Positions 35,751-46,170 of a DNA stretch of 64,000 bases are shown piece by piece. How positions within the stretch are numbered: position 1 is the stretch's first letter; each line of letters opens with the position of its first letter. The stretch comes from Enterovibrio qingdaonensis (GTDB lineage Bacteria > Pseudomonadota > Gammaproteobacteria > Enterobacterales > Vibrionaceae): contig NZ_JAJUBB010000001.1 in the NCBI RefSeq assembly GCF_028683135.1, positions 578,277-642,276 of the forward strand, given 5' to 3'. Below the pieces are notes generated by a model. It had not been told where the DNA came from, searched no databases, and saw nothing but the letters and a program-made list of their open reading frames with translations. A program made the translations under genes and the position numbers.

Positions 35751-36206
35751 ATGGAAATTCGTATCGATGACCTTTCTGGCAAGGAAATTCAACAACTTCT
35801 CTTTGATCATCTTAAAAACATGCATGAAATCAGCCCCCCAGAAAGCGTCCATGCCTTAGACCTTAGTGCCCTTCAGCATCCAGACGTCACGCTTTGGAGT
35901 GCTTGGATTGATGGCGAACTGGCTGGATGCGGTGCATTAAAAAAGATTGGTCCTTCTCATGGAGAAATAAAATCCATGCGCACGTCACCGAAGTTTATTC
36001 GCCGAGGTGTTGCTGCGAACCTTCTCGCACATATTATTCAAGAGTCACGCACGCTTGCGTTTTCACGCCTAAGTTTAGAAACAGGTACTGAACCTGAATT
36101 TGAACCCGCACGCCGTCTATATCAGCGTTTTGGATTTGAAGAATGCGAGCCGTTTGCCGACTACACCACAGATCCAAACAGCACATTTTTCACTCAAGTC
36201 ATTTAG
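35751..36206 (+). CDS. GNAT family N-acetyltransferase
   Basis: A 151-residue acetyltransferase with acetyl-CoA motif A (EIKSMRTSPKFIRRGVAANLLAHII) and motif B (ARRLYQRFGFEECEPF). It transfers an acetyl group from acetyl-CoA to an unknown amine, similar to YsnE-type proteins. GGGAGAAAATGAC precedes the chosen ATG; an in-frame TTG upstream is less likely. Next to another GNAT gene in the same direction. Confidence 0.9.
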   Translation: MEIRIDDLSGKEIQQLLFDHLKNMHEISPPESVHALDLSALQHPDVTLWSAWIDGELAGCGALKKIGPSHGEIKSMRTSPKFIRRGVAANLLAHIIQESRTLAFSRLSLETGTEPEFEPARRLYQRFGFEECEPFADYTTDPNSTFFTQVI

Positions 36207-36262
36207 CCGTTCAGTAATGTTGTTTAGCCTAGAAAGCTATAAGCTGGTTGATACACGTTAAT

Positions 36263-36745
36263 ATGAATCGAGAAATCGTTATTGTTGATTACCATCCCCG
36301 TTACACCGAACAGACAATCGCGGTGTGGCGCAGGAGCAAAGAAACCGCGCTTGGAATACCTGAGATGCATTCTCTTGAATCCCATCGCTATTATCTAAAC
36401 CGTATTCTCGCTCCATCACACAGAATTTTTGTTGCTGTTGAAAAAACAAGTGACACGGTACTGGGGATGATGGCCATGGACAGTAAGCACATTTCTCAAC
36501 TCTATATTCATCCTGATCATCAATGCCGAGGTATTGGCTCTGCATTAGTAGAGCTCGCGCAAGAGAATGCTGAACGTTTGCAACTCTATACATTTGAAAT
36601 CAATCTACCAGCCAGAGCATTTTGGGAAAAACATGGCTTTATAGAACAAGAAATTGGGCAGCATGATAATGAGGAAGGGTTATCCGACATTCTTTGTGAA
36701 TGGAAACGCGAACCTGCTTCTATTGCCATGCAATTTGCCATGTAG
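36263..36745 (+). CDS. GNAT family N-acetyltransferase
   Basis: A 160-residue acetyltransferase: central LGMMAMDSKHISQLYIHPDHQ, CoA-binding CRGIGSALVELAQ and C-terminal NLPARAFWEKHGFIE. It follows the previous GNAT gene by 56 bases and shares little sequence with it, so this is not a recent duplication. Substrate unknown. A weak ribosome site makes the exact start uncertain. Confidence 0.88.
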   Translation: MNREIVIVDYHPRYTEQTIAVWRRSKETALGIPEMHSLESHRYYLNRILAPSHRIFVAVEKTSDTVLGMMAMDSKHISQLYIHPDHQCRGIGSALVELAQENAERLQLYTFEINLPARAFWEKHGFIEQEIGQHDNEEGLSDILCEWKREPASIAMQFAM

Positions 36746-36758
36746 CAAAACATAAAGG

Positions 36759-36784
36759 TGCGGCAGAGGCTTTCCCCTGCCGCA
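36759..36784 (+). terminator. Hairpin after the GNAT pair
   Basis: TGCGGCAG / CTGCCGCA with a 10-base loop; only a short T/C-rich tail follows, so termination is likely but not certain. Confidence 0.6.
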
Positions 36785-36946
36785 TTCCTCCCGTAAACCA
36801 GCATTCCCCTCACAAGGTTTTTATTAAAAGCCCCCAGTGCATACCGTTACCAACATTGGTAATTCCTCGGCAGTCTCACTACTTGTCTCTATAAAGCGTC
36901 CCCTCTCTTTTATGATCAAAAGAGAGCAAGGTTTCTGGAAGCTACC

Positions 36947-37804
36947 ATGACACTGATTCGTACCAATACAAGGATTGGACAGCAAAAGCTCGGAGACGCA
37001 CTTTTTAAAGGGGACATCGTCGTATTTTCAATCCCTGAGGTTCTCTCTCCCTTCATCCACCACACCAGATCATTGATTGAGCGTGATTTTCAACTGCAAG
37101 ACCCTGAACATGCGCATAACTATTTAGACGTGAAGACTTACCTAGCACGTGCAGAGTTAGCAAAGAAACGTTTTGAGAACGACGATAAAGCCAAACGCTT
37201 ATTTTTTAGGGCACTGTCTCATTGTGGCATTAGAGAAGATACAAATTACTATGATCGGCTGGTACTTCGAATCGTACCCTGTGAGGCTGAATATGATAAT
37301 GGCAGGCAAGCTAGCGTAAAACACCATCGAGATACCTGGGGAAGCAATATCGATTGCCAGATTAACTGGTGGTTGCCTATTTATCCTTTAACAAAAGGAC
37401 GCTCGATCGCTATTTATCCTGAATACTGGCAGCAGAAAGTGAACAACACGACATCCAGTTGGTCATTTTCTCAGTACCTAGAAGAAAAAAATGCCACGCC
37501 TGATGAAGAAAAAATTCACTATCCCAGTGCGCCGCAAGCATTGGAAGGCATTGATGAAAATGCGTCTTACACGCCTGAAATCCAACCCGGCGACATTCTC
37601 AGCTTCTCCTCCGCTCATCTACATGGCAGCAAAACTAATCAAACCAGCAAGTTTCGCTTTAGTGTGGAGATACGCACCGTCGCGATGAGTGACCTGTATA
37701 ACAAAAAAGGGGCACCAAATATCGACAATGCTTTGCAGACCCCAATGTATCAATGGTTTAAACGAATAAAAGATGACGAAAAACTCGTTTTCGAGCCAAA
37801 GTAA
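36947..37804 (+). CDS. Putative 2-oxoglutarate/Fe(II) oxygenase-like protein
   Basis: A 285-residue protein of no family I can name. It has the layout of a double-stranded beta-helix oxygenase: a possible HxD metal pair H127-R-D129 in KHHRDTWGSN, a distal His in SSAHLHGSKTNQTS (H224 or H226) about 97 residues later and an Arg (R237 or R243) in KFRFSVEIR that could bind 2-oxoglutarate. The stretch NWWLPIYPL is also seen in such proteins. It would hydroxylate a small molecule. It is a stand-alone gene. Confidence 0.55.
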   Translation: MTLIRTNTRIGQQKLGDALFKGDIVVFSIPEVLSPFIHHTRSLIERDFQLQDPEHAHNYLDVKTYLARAELAKKRFENDDKAKRLFFRALSHCGIREDTNYYDRLVLRIVPCEAEYDNGRQASVKHHRDTWGSNIDCQINWWLPIYPLTKGRSIAIYPEYWQQKVNNTTSSWSFSQYLEEKNATPDEEKIHYPSAPQALEGIDENASYTPEIQPGDILSFSSAHLHGSKTNQTSKFRFSVEIRTVAMSDLYNKKGAPNIDNALQTPMYQWFKRIKDDEKLVFEPK

Positions 37805-38246
37805 CTGTCTGTACTTGCGGATGAAAAATCCCCATTCATACTCTCTTCATACGAAAAGTCACCTCGAGAACCAGCACCAAATACCCGCCCAATAAGGCAA
37901 TAAAGCTAATTATGTGATTTTCTGGCGATTAGTATTTTTTACGATGAGAATATTTGATTGTCACGAATCATAAATTGACTTGTCGCTAGCATTGCAAAGC
38001 TGTACCTTGCGCGCTCTTTGGTGCGGTGCTGATAAAGTGGATGATGAAGTGCGCCGCCGGAGTTAAATACATACGTGGCCCGAAACGCCGCAGTATTTAG
38101 TCATTCGATAGTGTTGATTATTCAATCAGTTCTTAGAAATGTGAGCGGAACAATCCCGCAAACCCGCTATCGTTTACTTGAGTAAGTCAAAGATTGATGC
38201 GCTCACTCCATTCGTACGAAATTCACTACCTGGGGCATTGACAGCA
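37805..38246. other. Intergenic region upstream of the rim operon
   Basis: The gap holds the promoter of the rim operon. A TTG-initiated extension of the first gene (from 38178) is possible. I found no RNA element or other gene. Confidence 0.5.
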
Positions 38247-38732
38247 ATGACTGACAAAAACACAGCTCGACCAGCAGTCGAGGACACTAACCAAGCAAAC
38301 TCAAACGACAGAATGCTGGTTGGCTGGCGAGAATGGGTGGCCTTACCAGATTTAGGTATCTCCGCGATTAAAGCGAAAGTAGACACTGGCGCACGCACTT
38401 CTTGCCTTCATACTTTCGGAATCGAAGAGTACGAAAAAGACAACGAGAAATGGGTGAAGTTTATGATCCACCCAATTCAAGACGACAACGTGACCGAAAA
38501 AGAATGTCACGCAAAAGTAAAAGATATGCGAACTGTACGCGATTCAGGTGGTCACGAGACGTTCCGTTACGTTATCGAAACCCCAATGGTGATTGGTGAT
38601 CTTACTTACCCAATTGAGATGACGCTAACAGCTCGCGACACTATGGTATTTAGAATGCTATTGGGCCGCACGGCTATGGAAAATCGACTACTCGTCGACC
38701 CAGTTCAATCATTTATCGTTCAGGCGCCTTAA
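38247..38732 (+). CDS. Retropepsin-like protein of the RimK locus
   Basis: A 161-residue protein of the family annotated as ATP-dependent zinc protease (PF05618), now seen as a retropepsin-type aspartic peptidase fold. The active-site motif is [12 protein letters not shown] and the C-terminal hydrophobic-Gly box is [15 protein letters not shown]. In Pseudomonas a related protein, RimB, works with RimK. The gene is 11 bases before rimK. Start: ATG at 38247, or the TTG at 38178; homologues support a short N terminus, but the choice is uncertain. Confidence 0.85.
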   Translation: MTDKNTARPAVEDTNQANSNDRMLVGWREWVALPDLGISAIKAKVDTGARTSCLHTFGIEEYEKDNEKWVKFMIHPIQDDNVTEKECHAKVKDMRTVRDSGGHETFRYVIETPMVIGDLTYPIEMTLTARDTMVFRMLLGRTAMENRLLVDPVQSFIVQAP

Positions 38733-38743
38733 GGTTAAATTAT

Positions 38744-39652
38744 ATGAAAATTGGAATTCTATCTCGTAACGAAAACCTGTATTCAACCCGTCGTCTGATC
38801 GAAGCATGTGAACAGCGCGGTCACGAATACAAAATCATCGATGCATTGCGCTGTTATATGAACATCAACTCTACCCAACCTTCTGTTCACCAAAATGGTG
38901 AAGATCTGGTGGGTTTTGATGCCATCATTCCACGCATCGGTGCGTCAGTAACGTTTTACGGCTGTGCTGTACTTCGCCAATTTGAAATGCTCGGTATTTA
39001 CACCGTGAATGATTCAGTAGCGATTCAGCGTTCTCGTGACAAACTGCGTTCACTGCAACTGCTGTCTCGTAAGAATATTGGTATGCCGATCACAGGCTTT
39101 GCGAGCAAACCGGGTGATATTAAAGACTTACTGAGCATGGTGGGTGGTACACCGGTTGTTATCAAACTGCTGGAAGGCACTCAAGGTATCGGTGTTGTAT
39201 TGGCAGAAACCCGTAAAGCGGCTGAAAGCGTTATCGAAGCCTTTATGGGCTTGAAAGCCAACATCATGGTTCAGGAATACATCAAAGAAGCGGGCGGCGC
39301 AGACATTCGCTGTTTCGTTATCGGCGACAAAGTAATTGCAGCCATGAAGCGCCAAGCGTTGCCAGGTGAGTTTCGTTCTAACCTGCACCGCGGTGGCAGT
39401 GCATCATTGGTGCGTATTACTCCAACTGAGCGTAAGACTGCAGTTGCAGCGGCAAAGGCAATGGGCCTTCACGTTGCAGGTGTAGATCTTCTTCGCTCTG
39501 AGCGCGGACCTCTAGTGATGGAAGTGAACTCCTCACCAGGTCTGGAAGGGATCGAAGCCGCTACTGGTAAAGATGTAGCAGGGATGATCATTGACCATAT
39601 TGAGAAAATAGTCTCAACTCCGAGGACAAGGACACGTGTCAAAAGCAAATAA
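38744..39652 (+). CDS. rimK: Ribosomal protein S6--L-glutamate ligase RimK
   Basis: A 302-residue ATP-grasp ligase that adds glutamate residues to the C terminus of ribosomal protein S6, altering translation. Typical segments: [58 protein letters not shown] and the metal-binding [15 protein letters not shown]. It is the middle gene of a three-gene operon and overlaps the following hydrolase gene by 17 bases. Confidence 0.97.
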   Translation: MKIGILSRNENLYSTRRLIEACEQRGHEYKIIDALRCYMNINSTQPSVHQNGEDLVGFDAIIPRIGASVTFYGCAVLRQFEMLGIYTVNDSVAIQRSRDKLRSLQLLSRKNIGMPITGFASKPGDIKDLLSMVGGTPVVIKLLEGTQGIGVVLAETRKAAESVIEAFMGLKANIMVQEYIKEAGGADIRCFVIGDKVIAAMKRQALPGEFRSNLHRGGSASLVRITPTERKTAVAAAKAMGLHVAGVDLLRSERGPLVMEVNSSPGLEGIEAATGKDVAGMIIDHIEKIVSTPRTRTRVKSK

Positions 39653-40703
39653 TAAAAATAATGCTTTCGAAATAGGCGGGATGACCATCCCGCCTGGTCA
39701 ACGCGCCAGCGTTGAGTTTGAAGTTGCGAAACTCTATACGCACTCCCCATTGTCAGTAACCGCAGAAGTGTTACATGGCAAGAAGCCCGGCCCAGTGTTA
39801 ATGATTAACGCCGCCATCCATGGTGATGAGCTAAACGGTGTTGAAGTGGTACGTCAGGTTCTTGAACGTATTAACCCTGCAACGTTGAAAGGCACAATCA
39901 TCGCCATTCCTGTGGTGAACGTGTTTGGCTTCATCCATAAATCACGCTATCTGCCCGATCGCCGTGACCTGAACCGTTGTTTCCCTGGTTCTGAGCGTGG
40001 CTCTATCGCGGGTCGTATGGCCTACCAGATTTTCGAGCAGATCGTTCGTCGCTGTACCCATATCCTTGACCTTCATACTGCCGCGATTTACCGCACTAAC
40101 CTGCCACAAATTCGCGCGAACCTGTCTAACGAACAAACGTATGATATGGCCTTGGCTTTTGGTACCCCAGTGGTTATTGATGCAGCCCTTCGTGAAGGTT
40201 CGTTGCGTTCAGAAGCGGAAAAAATCGGTATCCCTGTTTTGACTTATGAAGCAGGTGAAGCACTTCGATTTGAACCCTACGCAATCACAGCGGGTGTGAA
40301 AGGCGTTAAGCGCGTCATGCAATACCTTGGCATGATTCGTAAGAGCAGCAAGCGCAAAACGGTTGTTGAGCCTGTTATTGCCCGCGCTACCCGTTGGGTT
40401 CGCGCAGAAGCAGACGGTATTTTGCGTTCACACGTTTCTCTTGGACAACGCGTAAGTAAAGGCCAATCACTGGCGTCGATCAGTGCACCGACAGGCAGCG
40501 AAGAGATCCAAATTTACGCGCCAGCGGGTGGTATTATCATTGGTCAGCAGACTTTGCCACTGGTTAATGAAGGCGACGCGATTTACCACATTGCGTTCTT
40601 CGAAGAACCTGATCGTCTGGTAGAACAACAAGTAGAAAACTACTTGGATGAAGTAACCGACGACATCAGCAATGAGATCAAGTTTGGTATTGGTGTGCAG
40701 TAA
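39636..40703 (+). CDS. Succinylglutamate desuccinylase/aspartoacylase-like hydrolase
   Basis: A 355-residue zinc hydrolase of the AstE/ASPA group within the M14 carboxypeptidase clan. Zinc motif HGDEL (in [14 protein letters not shown]) and downstream ligand DLHTAAI, substrate Arg region [14 protein letters not shown] and catalytic Glu in [12 protein letters not shown] are visible. Residues about 260-325 look like a biotinyl/lipoyl-type barrel. Start is GTG after AAGGACAC, inside rimK. Its coupling to rimK suggests action on glutamylated S6 or related conjugates; this is inference. Confidence 0.88.
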   Translation: MSKANNKNNAFEIGGMTIPPGQRASVEFEVAKLYTHSPLSVTAEVLHGKKPGPVLMINAAIHGDELNGVEVVRQVLERINPATLKGTIIAIPVVNVFGFIHKSRYLPDRRDLNRCFPGSERGSIAGRMAYQIFEQIVRRCTHILDLHTAAIYRTNLPQIRANLSNEQTYDMALAFGTPVVIDAALREGSLRSEAEKIGIPVLTYEAGEALRFEPYAITAGVKGVKRVMQYLGMIRKSSKRKTVVEPVIARATRWVRAEADGILRSHVSLGQRVSKGQSLASISAPTGSEEIQIYAPAGGIIIGQQTLPLVNEGDAIYHIAFFEEPDRLVEQQVENYLDEVTDDISNEIKFGIGVQ

Positions 40704-40734
40704 GACAGCACCAAATTAAAACAAACCTATTGAG

Positions 40735-40762
40735 AAAGGAGCGCAGTGCGCTCCTTTTTTTT
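40735..40762 (+). terminator. Terminator of the rim operon
   Basis: AAAGGAGCGCA / TGCGCTCCTTT with an almost closed loop and a run of eight T's. Confidence 0.93.
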
Positions 40763-40884
40763 GATCTCAACCTCATTACCCCTGCATAACGTCACATTAA
40801 TTTAACATTCCCATTATTTCTTATTCGCGAGACAAAATTCACGCCTGAGATGCGGCTAATATTTACTCGACATCAGAGGACTGA

Positions 40885-41841
<957 letters not shown>

Positions 41842-41876
41842 TGGCTTAGTTTGTCACAGAGATAAGGAGCCTGTGT

Positions 41877-42722
41877 ATGAGGATTTCATTTACTGCTTAC
41901 AAAATCGCGCTCATTTTAGTCGTGGGAGTTTTGTTTGCCGCCGTTCTGTATCTGATGTTGAACGGCGAAGAGAAACCTATCTCGCAGGCTCACTCTCACC
42001 AAGGAACAACCGTTGATACCTCCTCCCATAGAGATACCTTCGAATACTTTCTTTCAACCTTGGGGGAACAAAGCCTCAATGACGTTCAGCACGCCTACAA
42101 CACATTTGCAGACAGCGTCAGCTATGGTGAAAACCAAAAACCTTTGTTCGAAAAATACCAAGCTTATCGACGCGCATTGGATACCCTCAACGCACCCGAC
42201 TCACTGACTGGGCTCGACTATCTCCATTTCGTTCAAACACAAGTCACCCAACTGCAAGCAGAATTGTTTGATGACCAAGAGAGAGCCCAACTGTTTTACG
42301 AAGAAAACTTAGCAAGGGAAATGGCAATAAAGCGCATGGAGTTAGAGGCGTTAAATATTGACGACAACGCGATGCAGCAACAATGGCAAGACGAGCTGGA
42401 TAAGCTAACACCTGACATGAAAGAGAGTTATCAAAACGCCGCGTTGATTGAACAAATTGGGTCCGTGATGAACCTTGATGGTGATGACAATGCCCACGCA
42501 TTGAATGAACTTGTTGGCGAAGAAGCCGCAGCCCGTATAAAAGCCTTTGAGCAAGAAGAGGCTCAATTTAAAAAAAACCTCTCAGCCTACTTTGCAGAGA
42601 AAAGCCTGCTTGCGAACAACGCAAGTGATCACAGCCTCCAGTCCCTTAAAGAGAAGTACTTTTCCAGCGAACAACAGCGACGTGTTGATGCTTTGGAAAG
42701 CATACGTGCTGACAGCCAATAA
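41877..42722 (+). CDS. lifO: Lipase-specific foldase
   Basis: A 281-residue inner-membrane-anchored chaperone: one N-terminal helix (about 9-29), a variable linker, then a helical periplasmic domain with the family motif RDTFEYFLSTLGE, where Arg and Phe are essential in related foldases. Rich in Gln/Glu helices that wrap around the lipase. It folds the lipase encoded directly upstream before secretion. The pair forms a two-gene operon. Confidence 0.95.
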   Translation: MRISFTAYKIALILVVGVLFAAVLYLMLNGEEKPISQAHSHQGTTVDTSSHRDTFEYFLSTLGEQSLNDVQHAYNTFADSVSYGENQKPLFEKYQAYRRALDTLNAPDSLTGLDYLHFVQTQVTQLQAELFDDQERAQLFYEENLAREMAIKRMELEALNIDDNAMQQQWQDELDKLTPDMKESYQNAALIEQIGSVMNLDGDDNAHALNELVGEEAAARIKAFEQEEAQFKKNLSAYFAEKSLLANNASDHSLQSLKEKYFSSEQQRRVDALESIRADSQ

Positions 42723-42970
42723 CTGCCTGTACCCAAACTACCTAAAGGTGCCGGATTCAGCGAGTTTAGGTATATAAGCGTCGACAAAACAATAAGAAAA
42801 CAGCCATTTTCGAATTGCATCCCTTCATAAGCCTGTTAAGGTAGATAAACATCATGTTTTGACCGGACGAAAAACAACGGGTTTATCCAACCTCTGTGTT
42901 AACGTCATACTTTTATTGATGTTTTAGGGATTAAATTTGCATTCCAAATGACAGGAGTCACTGGTTTTTA

Positions 42971-43879
42971 ATGCTGTTAGAAAAAATTAAAGCCCGCGAA
43001 GGCGGCATTGTCCTTTATGGATTAGTTCCCCCTAAGAAAGGGACGGACACGGAAAAAGTCAGCGAAATCGCAGCTCGCCAAGTTGCCAGACTTCAAGACC
43101 AAGCTATCGATGGGCTGATTGTTTACGACATCCAAGATGAAGCGTCGAGAACAGATGAAGAACGCCCTTTTCCGTTTATGGAAACGCTGGATGGTGTGGA
43201 ATATAGCCGCGATTACTTATCAGATTTAACGCTTCCTCGCGTTATCTACCGCTCGGTAGGTAAATACTCTGAAGCGTCCCTTTCTCGTTTTCTCGAAGAC
43301 TCTCACCCTGCTGATGAGCTGTCGGTCTTTGTCGGGGCCTCATCCGCCGACCAAGCGGTTACCATGCCAATGTCCGAAGCCTATGCGCTTAAAAAACGCG
43401 TGAACAAAGACATGCTGTTAGGCGGCGTTACTATCCCAGAACGTCACCTCGTCAAAGGTGACGAACATTTGCGGGTATTCAAGAAAATTGAAGCTGGCTG
43501 TTCGTTTTTTGTGTCTCAAGGCGTTTATGATGTGCATGCATCAAAAGACTTCTTGTCTGATTACTACTATTACGGCAAGAAACACGGCATTCCGCTCGTG
43601 CCTATTATTTTCACACTGACACCTTGTGGTTCCCAAAAAACACTTCAGTTTATGAAGTGGTTAGGCATTAATGTTCCGCGCTGGCTTGAGAATGATCTGA
43701 TTCATTCCGACGATATTCTCCAGCAGTCTGTTGAGCACTCCGCACAAAGTTGGCGTGAACTGAAGGAATTTGCCGACGAGAAAGGCATTCCAATAGGTTG
43801 CAACATCGAAAGTGTTGCGGTGAGAAAAGTCGAAGTCGATGCATCCATTGAATTGTTGAATCGCATCAATTCAATGTAA
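42971..43879 (+). CDS. Methylenetetrahydrofolate reductase-like protein
   Basis: A 302-residue TIM-barrel protein resembling MetF-type reductases: GIVLYGLVPPKKGTDTEKV, LIVYDIQDEASRTDEERPF, LGGVTIPERHLVKGDEHLRV and IEAGCSFFVSQGVYD. The key MetF catalytic and flavin-binding residues are not clearly conserved, so it may act on a different folate or have another role. Standalone gene ending in a strong terminator shared with the HAD gene. Confidence 0.7.
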   Translation: MLLEKIKAREGGIVLYGLVPPKKGTDTEKVSEIAARQVARLQDQAIDGLIVYDIQDEASRTDEERPFPFMETLDGVEYSRDYLSDLTLPRVIYRSVGKYSEASLSRFLEDSHPADELSVFVGASSADQAVTMPMSEAYALKKRVNKDMLLGGVTIPERHLVKGDEHLRVFKKIEAGCSFFVSQGVYDVHASKDFLSDYYYYGKKHGIPLVPIIFTLTPCGSQKTLQFMKWLGINVPRWLENDLIHSDDILQQSVEHSAQSWRELKEFADEKGIPIGCNIESVAVRKVEVDASIELLNRINSM

Positions 43880-43909
43880 AAGCAGAACAATTTAAAAACC
43901 GTGCGATAT

Positions 43910-43937
43910 AAAAAGGAGCCTCGGCTCCTTTTTTCAA
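43910..43937. terminator. Bidirectional terminator
   Basis: AAAAAGGAGC / GCTCCTTTTT with a CTCG loop between two convergent genes. Confidence 0.93.
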
Positions 43938-43950
43938 CAGTGTTGTATTC

Positions 43951-44634
43951 TCAATCGACCAACGCGCCTTCATTCGTGCCCCATCGGAGCACTGGCCATT
44001 GGTACTCCTTCGCTTTCGCTAGCAACTTTGAGCAAGGGTTAACAACATTCACGCTGTCTGCAAAAAAACACATAGGCAGGTCGTTGATGGAGTCAGTGTA
44101 AAAACTAATGTGCTCGAAGTCATGCTCCAAGCTATAAATCCATTCGGTTAATTTGAACACTTTGCCTTCTCGGAACGTCGGCTCGCCGTCTGGCTCAGGG
44201 ATGTACTTACCCTCTCTTGTTTTTAATTCAATGCCCATCGCGTTATCGACACCCAACATCCTTGCTATCGGCTTAACCAGAAACGCCAACGATGCAGAAA
44301 CAATGATAATGGTAGTACCGCTCTCTTTGAGTACCGCTAAGGTCGCTCGCGCTTCGTCATACACGTACTTCGGCATGATTTCTTCAGCAAACTGGGTTGC
44401 CAGTGCGTCCACCTCTTCTGTTGTCTGCAAAGAAAGAGGGGAAAGGCTAAATGCCAGATAATCAGCCAGGTTTAACGTGCCTGCGCTGTAATCGCGCATA
44501 AAGTCCTCATCTTTCGCCATGAAATTGGGGTCTTGGGTGAAGTTTTTATCCAGCAAGTATTGGTGCCACAGTGCCATAGAGTCGGCATAAACCAAGGTTT
44601 CATCTAAATCGAAAACTGCGAGATGTGAGGCCAT
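43951..44634 (-). CDS. HAD-superfamily IB phosphatase
   Basis: A 227-residue HAD hydrolase: nucleophile motif VFDLDETLVYADS, motif II IIIVSASLAFL, Lys region FREGKVFKL and acidic motif YTDSINDLPM. The subfamily IB includes phosphoserine phosphatase-like enzymes. The C-terminal VVNPCSKLLAKAKEYQWPVLRW is typical. Start at MASHLAVFD; the longer frame has no site. Substrate unknown. Confidence 0.92.
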   Translation of the reverse strand: MASHLAVFDLDETLVYADSMALWHQYLLDKNFTQDPNFMAKDEDFMRDYSAGTLNLADYLAFSLSPLSLQTTEEVDALATQFAEEIMPKYVYDEARATLAVLKESGTTIIIVSASLAFLVKPIARMLGVDNAMGIELKTREGKYIPEPDGEPTFREGKVFKLTEWIYSLEHDFEHISFYTDSINDLPMCFFADSVNVVNPCSKLLAKAKEYQWPVLRWGTNEGALVD

Positions 44635-44728
44635 AATGATAATCCAAGCGATGTTGTTGCTTTCTACTGTGTCACGTCTTAGCAAGAAAGCTATCGTCGT
44701 AGATTGATAGCGATGTATAGATCAACTA

Positions 44729-45331
44729 TCAGTGAAAATTGCTCTCAGGAGCCAGCAAGGAGACGCGAAACCGGGCATGATCCATGGTGCGCTTCCTAAG
44801 TTCGCGTTGCACCTTTCTCGACTCATCCAACACCTCGAACGAAACAATTTGGTCAAACTGATCAACGTAAAGCCGCAAGTGACCAATATAGACAACACGA
44901 TCATCTACTCGAACCAAAAAAGCGAAGTTTTCAGGCAAAGGGAGCGCAAAAAAGTTTGGGGTATCATCAGCATCTACCGTTGCGCGCTCCAACCCTGTTA
45001 GCCTAACGTTTCGTTTGGGAACCACATAGGCAAACATCTCACCCCAATCTGCGGTCAATCCCAGTAAATCCTCATGACCGGCAACGCTGTTGTACAGACT
45101 CGCATCCAGCCATAGAAGTACTCGCTCACCCGCGAAGAGATCTAACGTATCGGTTTCATTTGACGAAAATGTTGAGGGAATGGGAACAACTGAAAGCTCA
45201 CCTATGAGCAGGATTTCATCATCTTCGATTTGAGAAACCCCCTCCAATGCGACTGGGCTAGCTTTATCGTTAGCGCATGACGCCGTTAACAAAAAAAGAA
45301 CAACGACAGAAATCACCCGAAGGTGCGCCAT
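44729..45331 (-). CDS. Hypothetical lipoprotein
   Basis: A 200-residue protein with a lipoprotein signal (MAHLRVISVVVLFLLTASC, lipobox TASC). The mature part is beta-rich and not recognised (SQIEDDEILLIGELSVVPIPS, LVRVDDRVVYIGHLRLYV). Shorter start chosen because it gives a standard signal; an ATG at 45371-45373 is an alternative. Upstream in the same direction of the HAD gene, 94 bases away. Confidence 0.65.
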   Translation of the reverse strand: MAHLRVISVVVLFLLTASCANDKASPVALEGVSQIEDDEILLIGELSVVPIPSTFSSNETDTLDLFAGERVLLWLDASLYNSVAGHEDLLGLTADWGEMFAYVVPKRNVRLTGLERATVDADDTPNFFALPLPENFAFLVRVDDRVVYIGHLRLYVDQFDQIVSFEVLDESRKVQRELRKRTMDHARFRVSLLAPESNFH

Positions 45332-45516
45332 CGGCAACAGAGATGTAGAAACCACAGAAGGAAAAACAGTCATGGGATCCCGATTTTAAATCCATGCGTA
45401 AACCATAGTACAAATCCAAAATCGTTAGCGGCTGAAATCTTTCTCTACAGTATTCGGTCTGTTAGACACCTCCCTTTCAAGACACGGGGGAGCGCAATCA
45501 GTATCAAGGGGGCAGT

Positions 45517-45966
45517 ATGCTTAACTGGGAATCAGTAATCGACACCGCAAAGAATGGAAACCCTGTAGCACCACGTCGCGTAGAAAAGGCTGAACATGAG
45601 TGGCAAACCCTTCTCACTGACGAACAATTCTATGTAACCCGACAACACGGTACTGAACGTCCGTTTAGTTCGCAAATGTGCGCACTATTTGAACCAGGGA
45701 TTTATGCGTGTGTTTGCTGTAAAACATCGTTGTTTAACGCAGAAGAAAAGTTCGACTCAGGAACAGGGTGGCCATCGTTTTCAGCACCGTTACACGACAA
45801 CGTCGTCGCATATAACATGGATATTTCGCATGGCATGACCCGCGTTGAAGTCACCTGCAATATCTGCGATGCGCACTTAGGCCACGTGTTCCCTGATGGG
45901 CCGTTACCCACTCGCCTGCGCTTTTGTATCAACGCGATTGCTTTGGAAAAAGAGCAAAGCGCATAA
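45517..45966 (+). CDS. msrB: Peptide-methionine (R)-S-oxide reductase MsrB
   Basis: A 149-residue repair enzyme that reduces the R-epimer of methionine sulfoxide in proteins using thioredoxin. Zinc-binding Cys pairs C65/C68 and C114/C117 are present, along with SGTGWPSF and the catalytic Cys137 in LRFCINA (usually RYCINS, so two conservative changes). Single gene. Confidence 0.96.
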   Translation: MLNWESVIDTAKNGNPVAPRRVEKAEHEWQTLLTDEQFYVTRQHGTERPFSSQMCALFEPGIYACVCCKTSLFNAEEKFDSGTGWPSFSAPLHDNVVAYNMDISHGMTRVEVTCNICDAHLGHVFPDGPLPTRLRFCINAIALEKEQSA

Positions 45967-46170
45967 CGCCAATTCCCACGCAGCATTGCATGCGTGGGTT
46001 CCCTTCTCCCAGTGTCTCAAATACAAACTCACCTATACTCAAAGAGCGGAAAACAAATGTCTCGTGGAAACACTCACCGCCAAAAATTAAAACAATAGCC
46101 GATTAACGTCAGATACGCTGCGGCAACACAAGCCGCTCCACGAGTAAGCTGTATTGGAAGTGTGTTTTAC

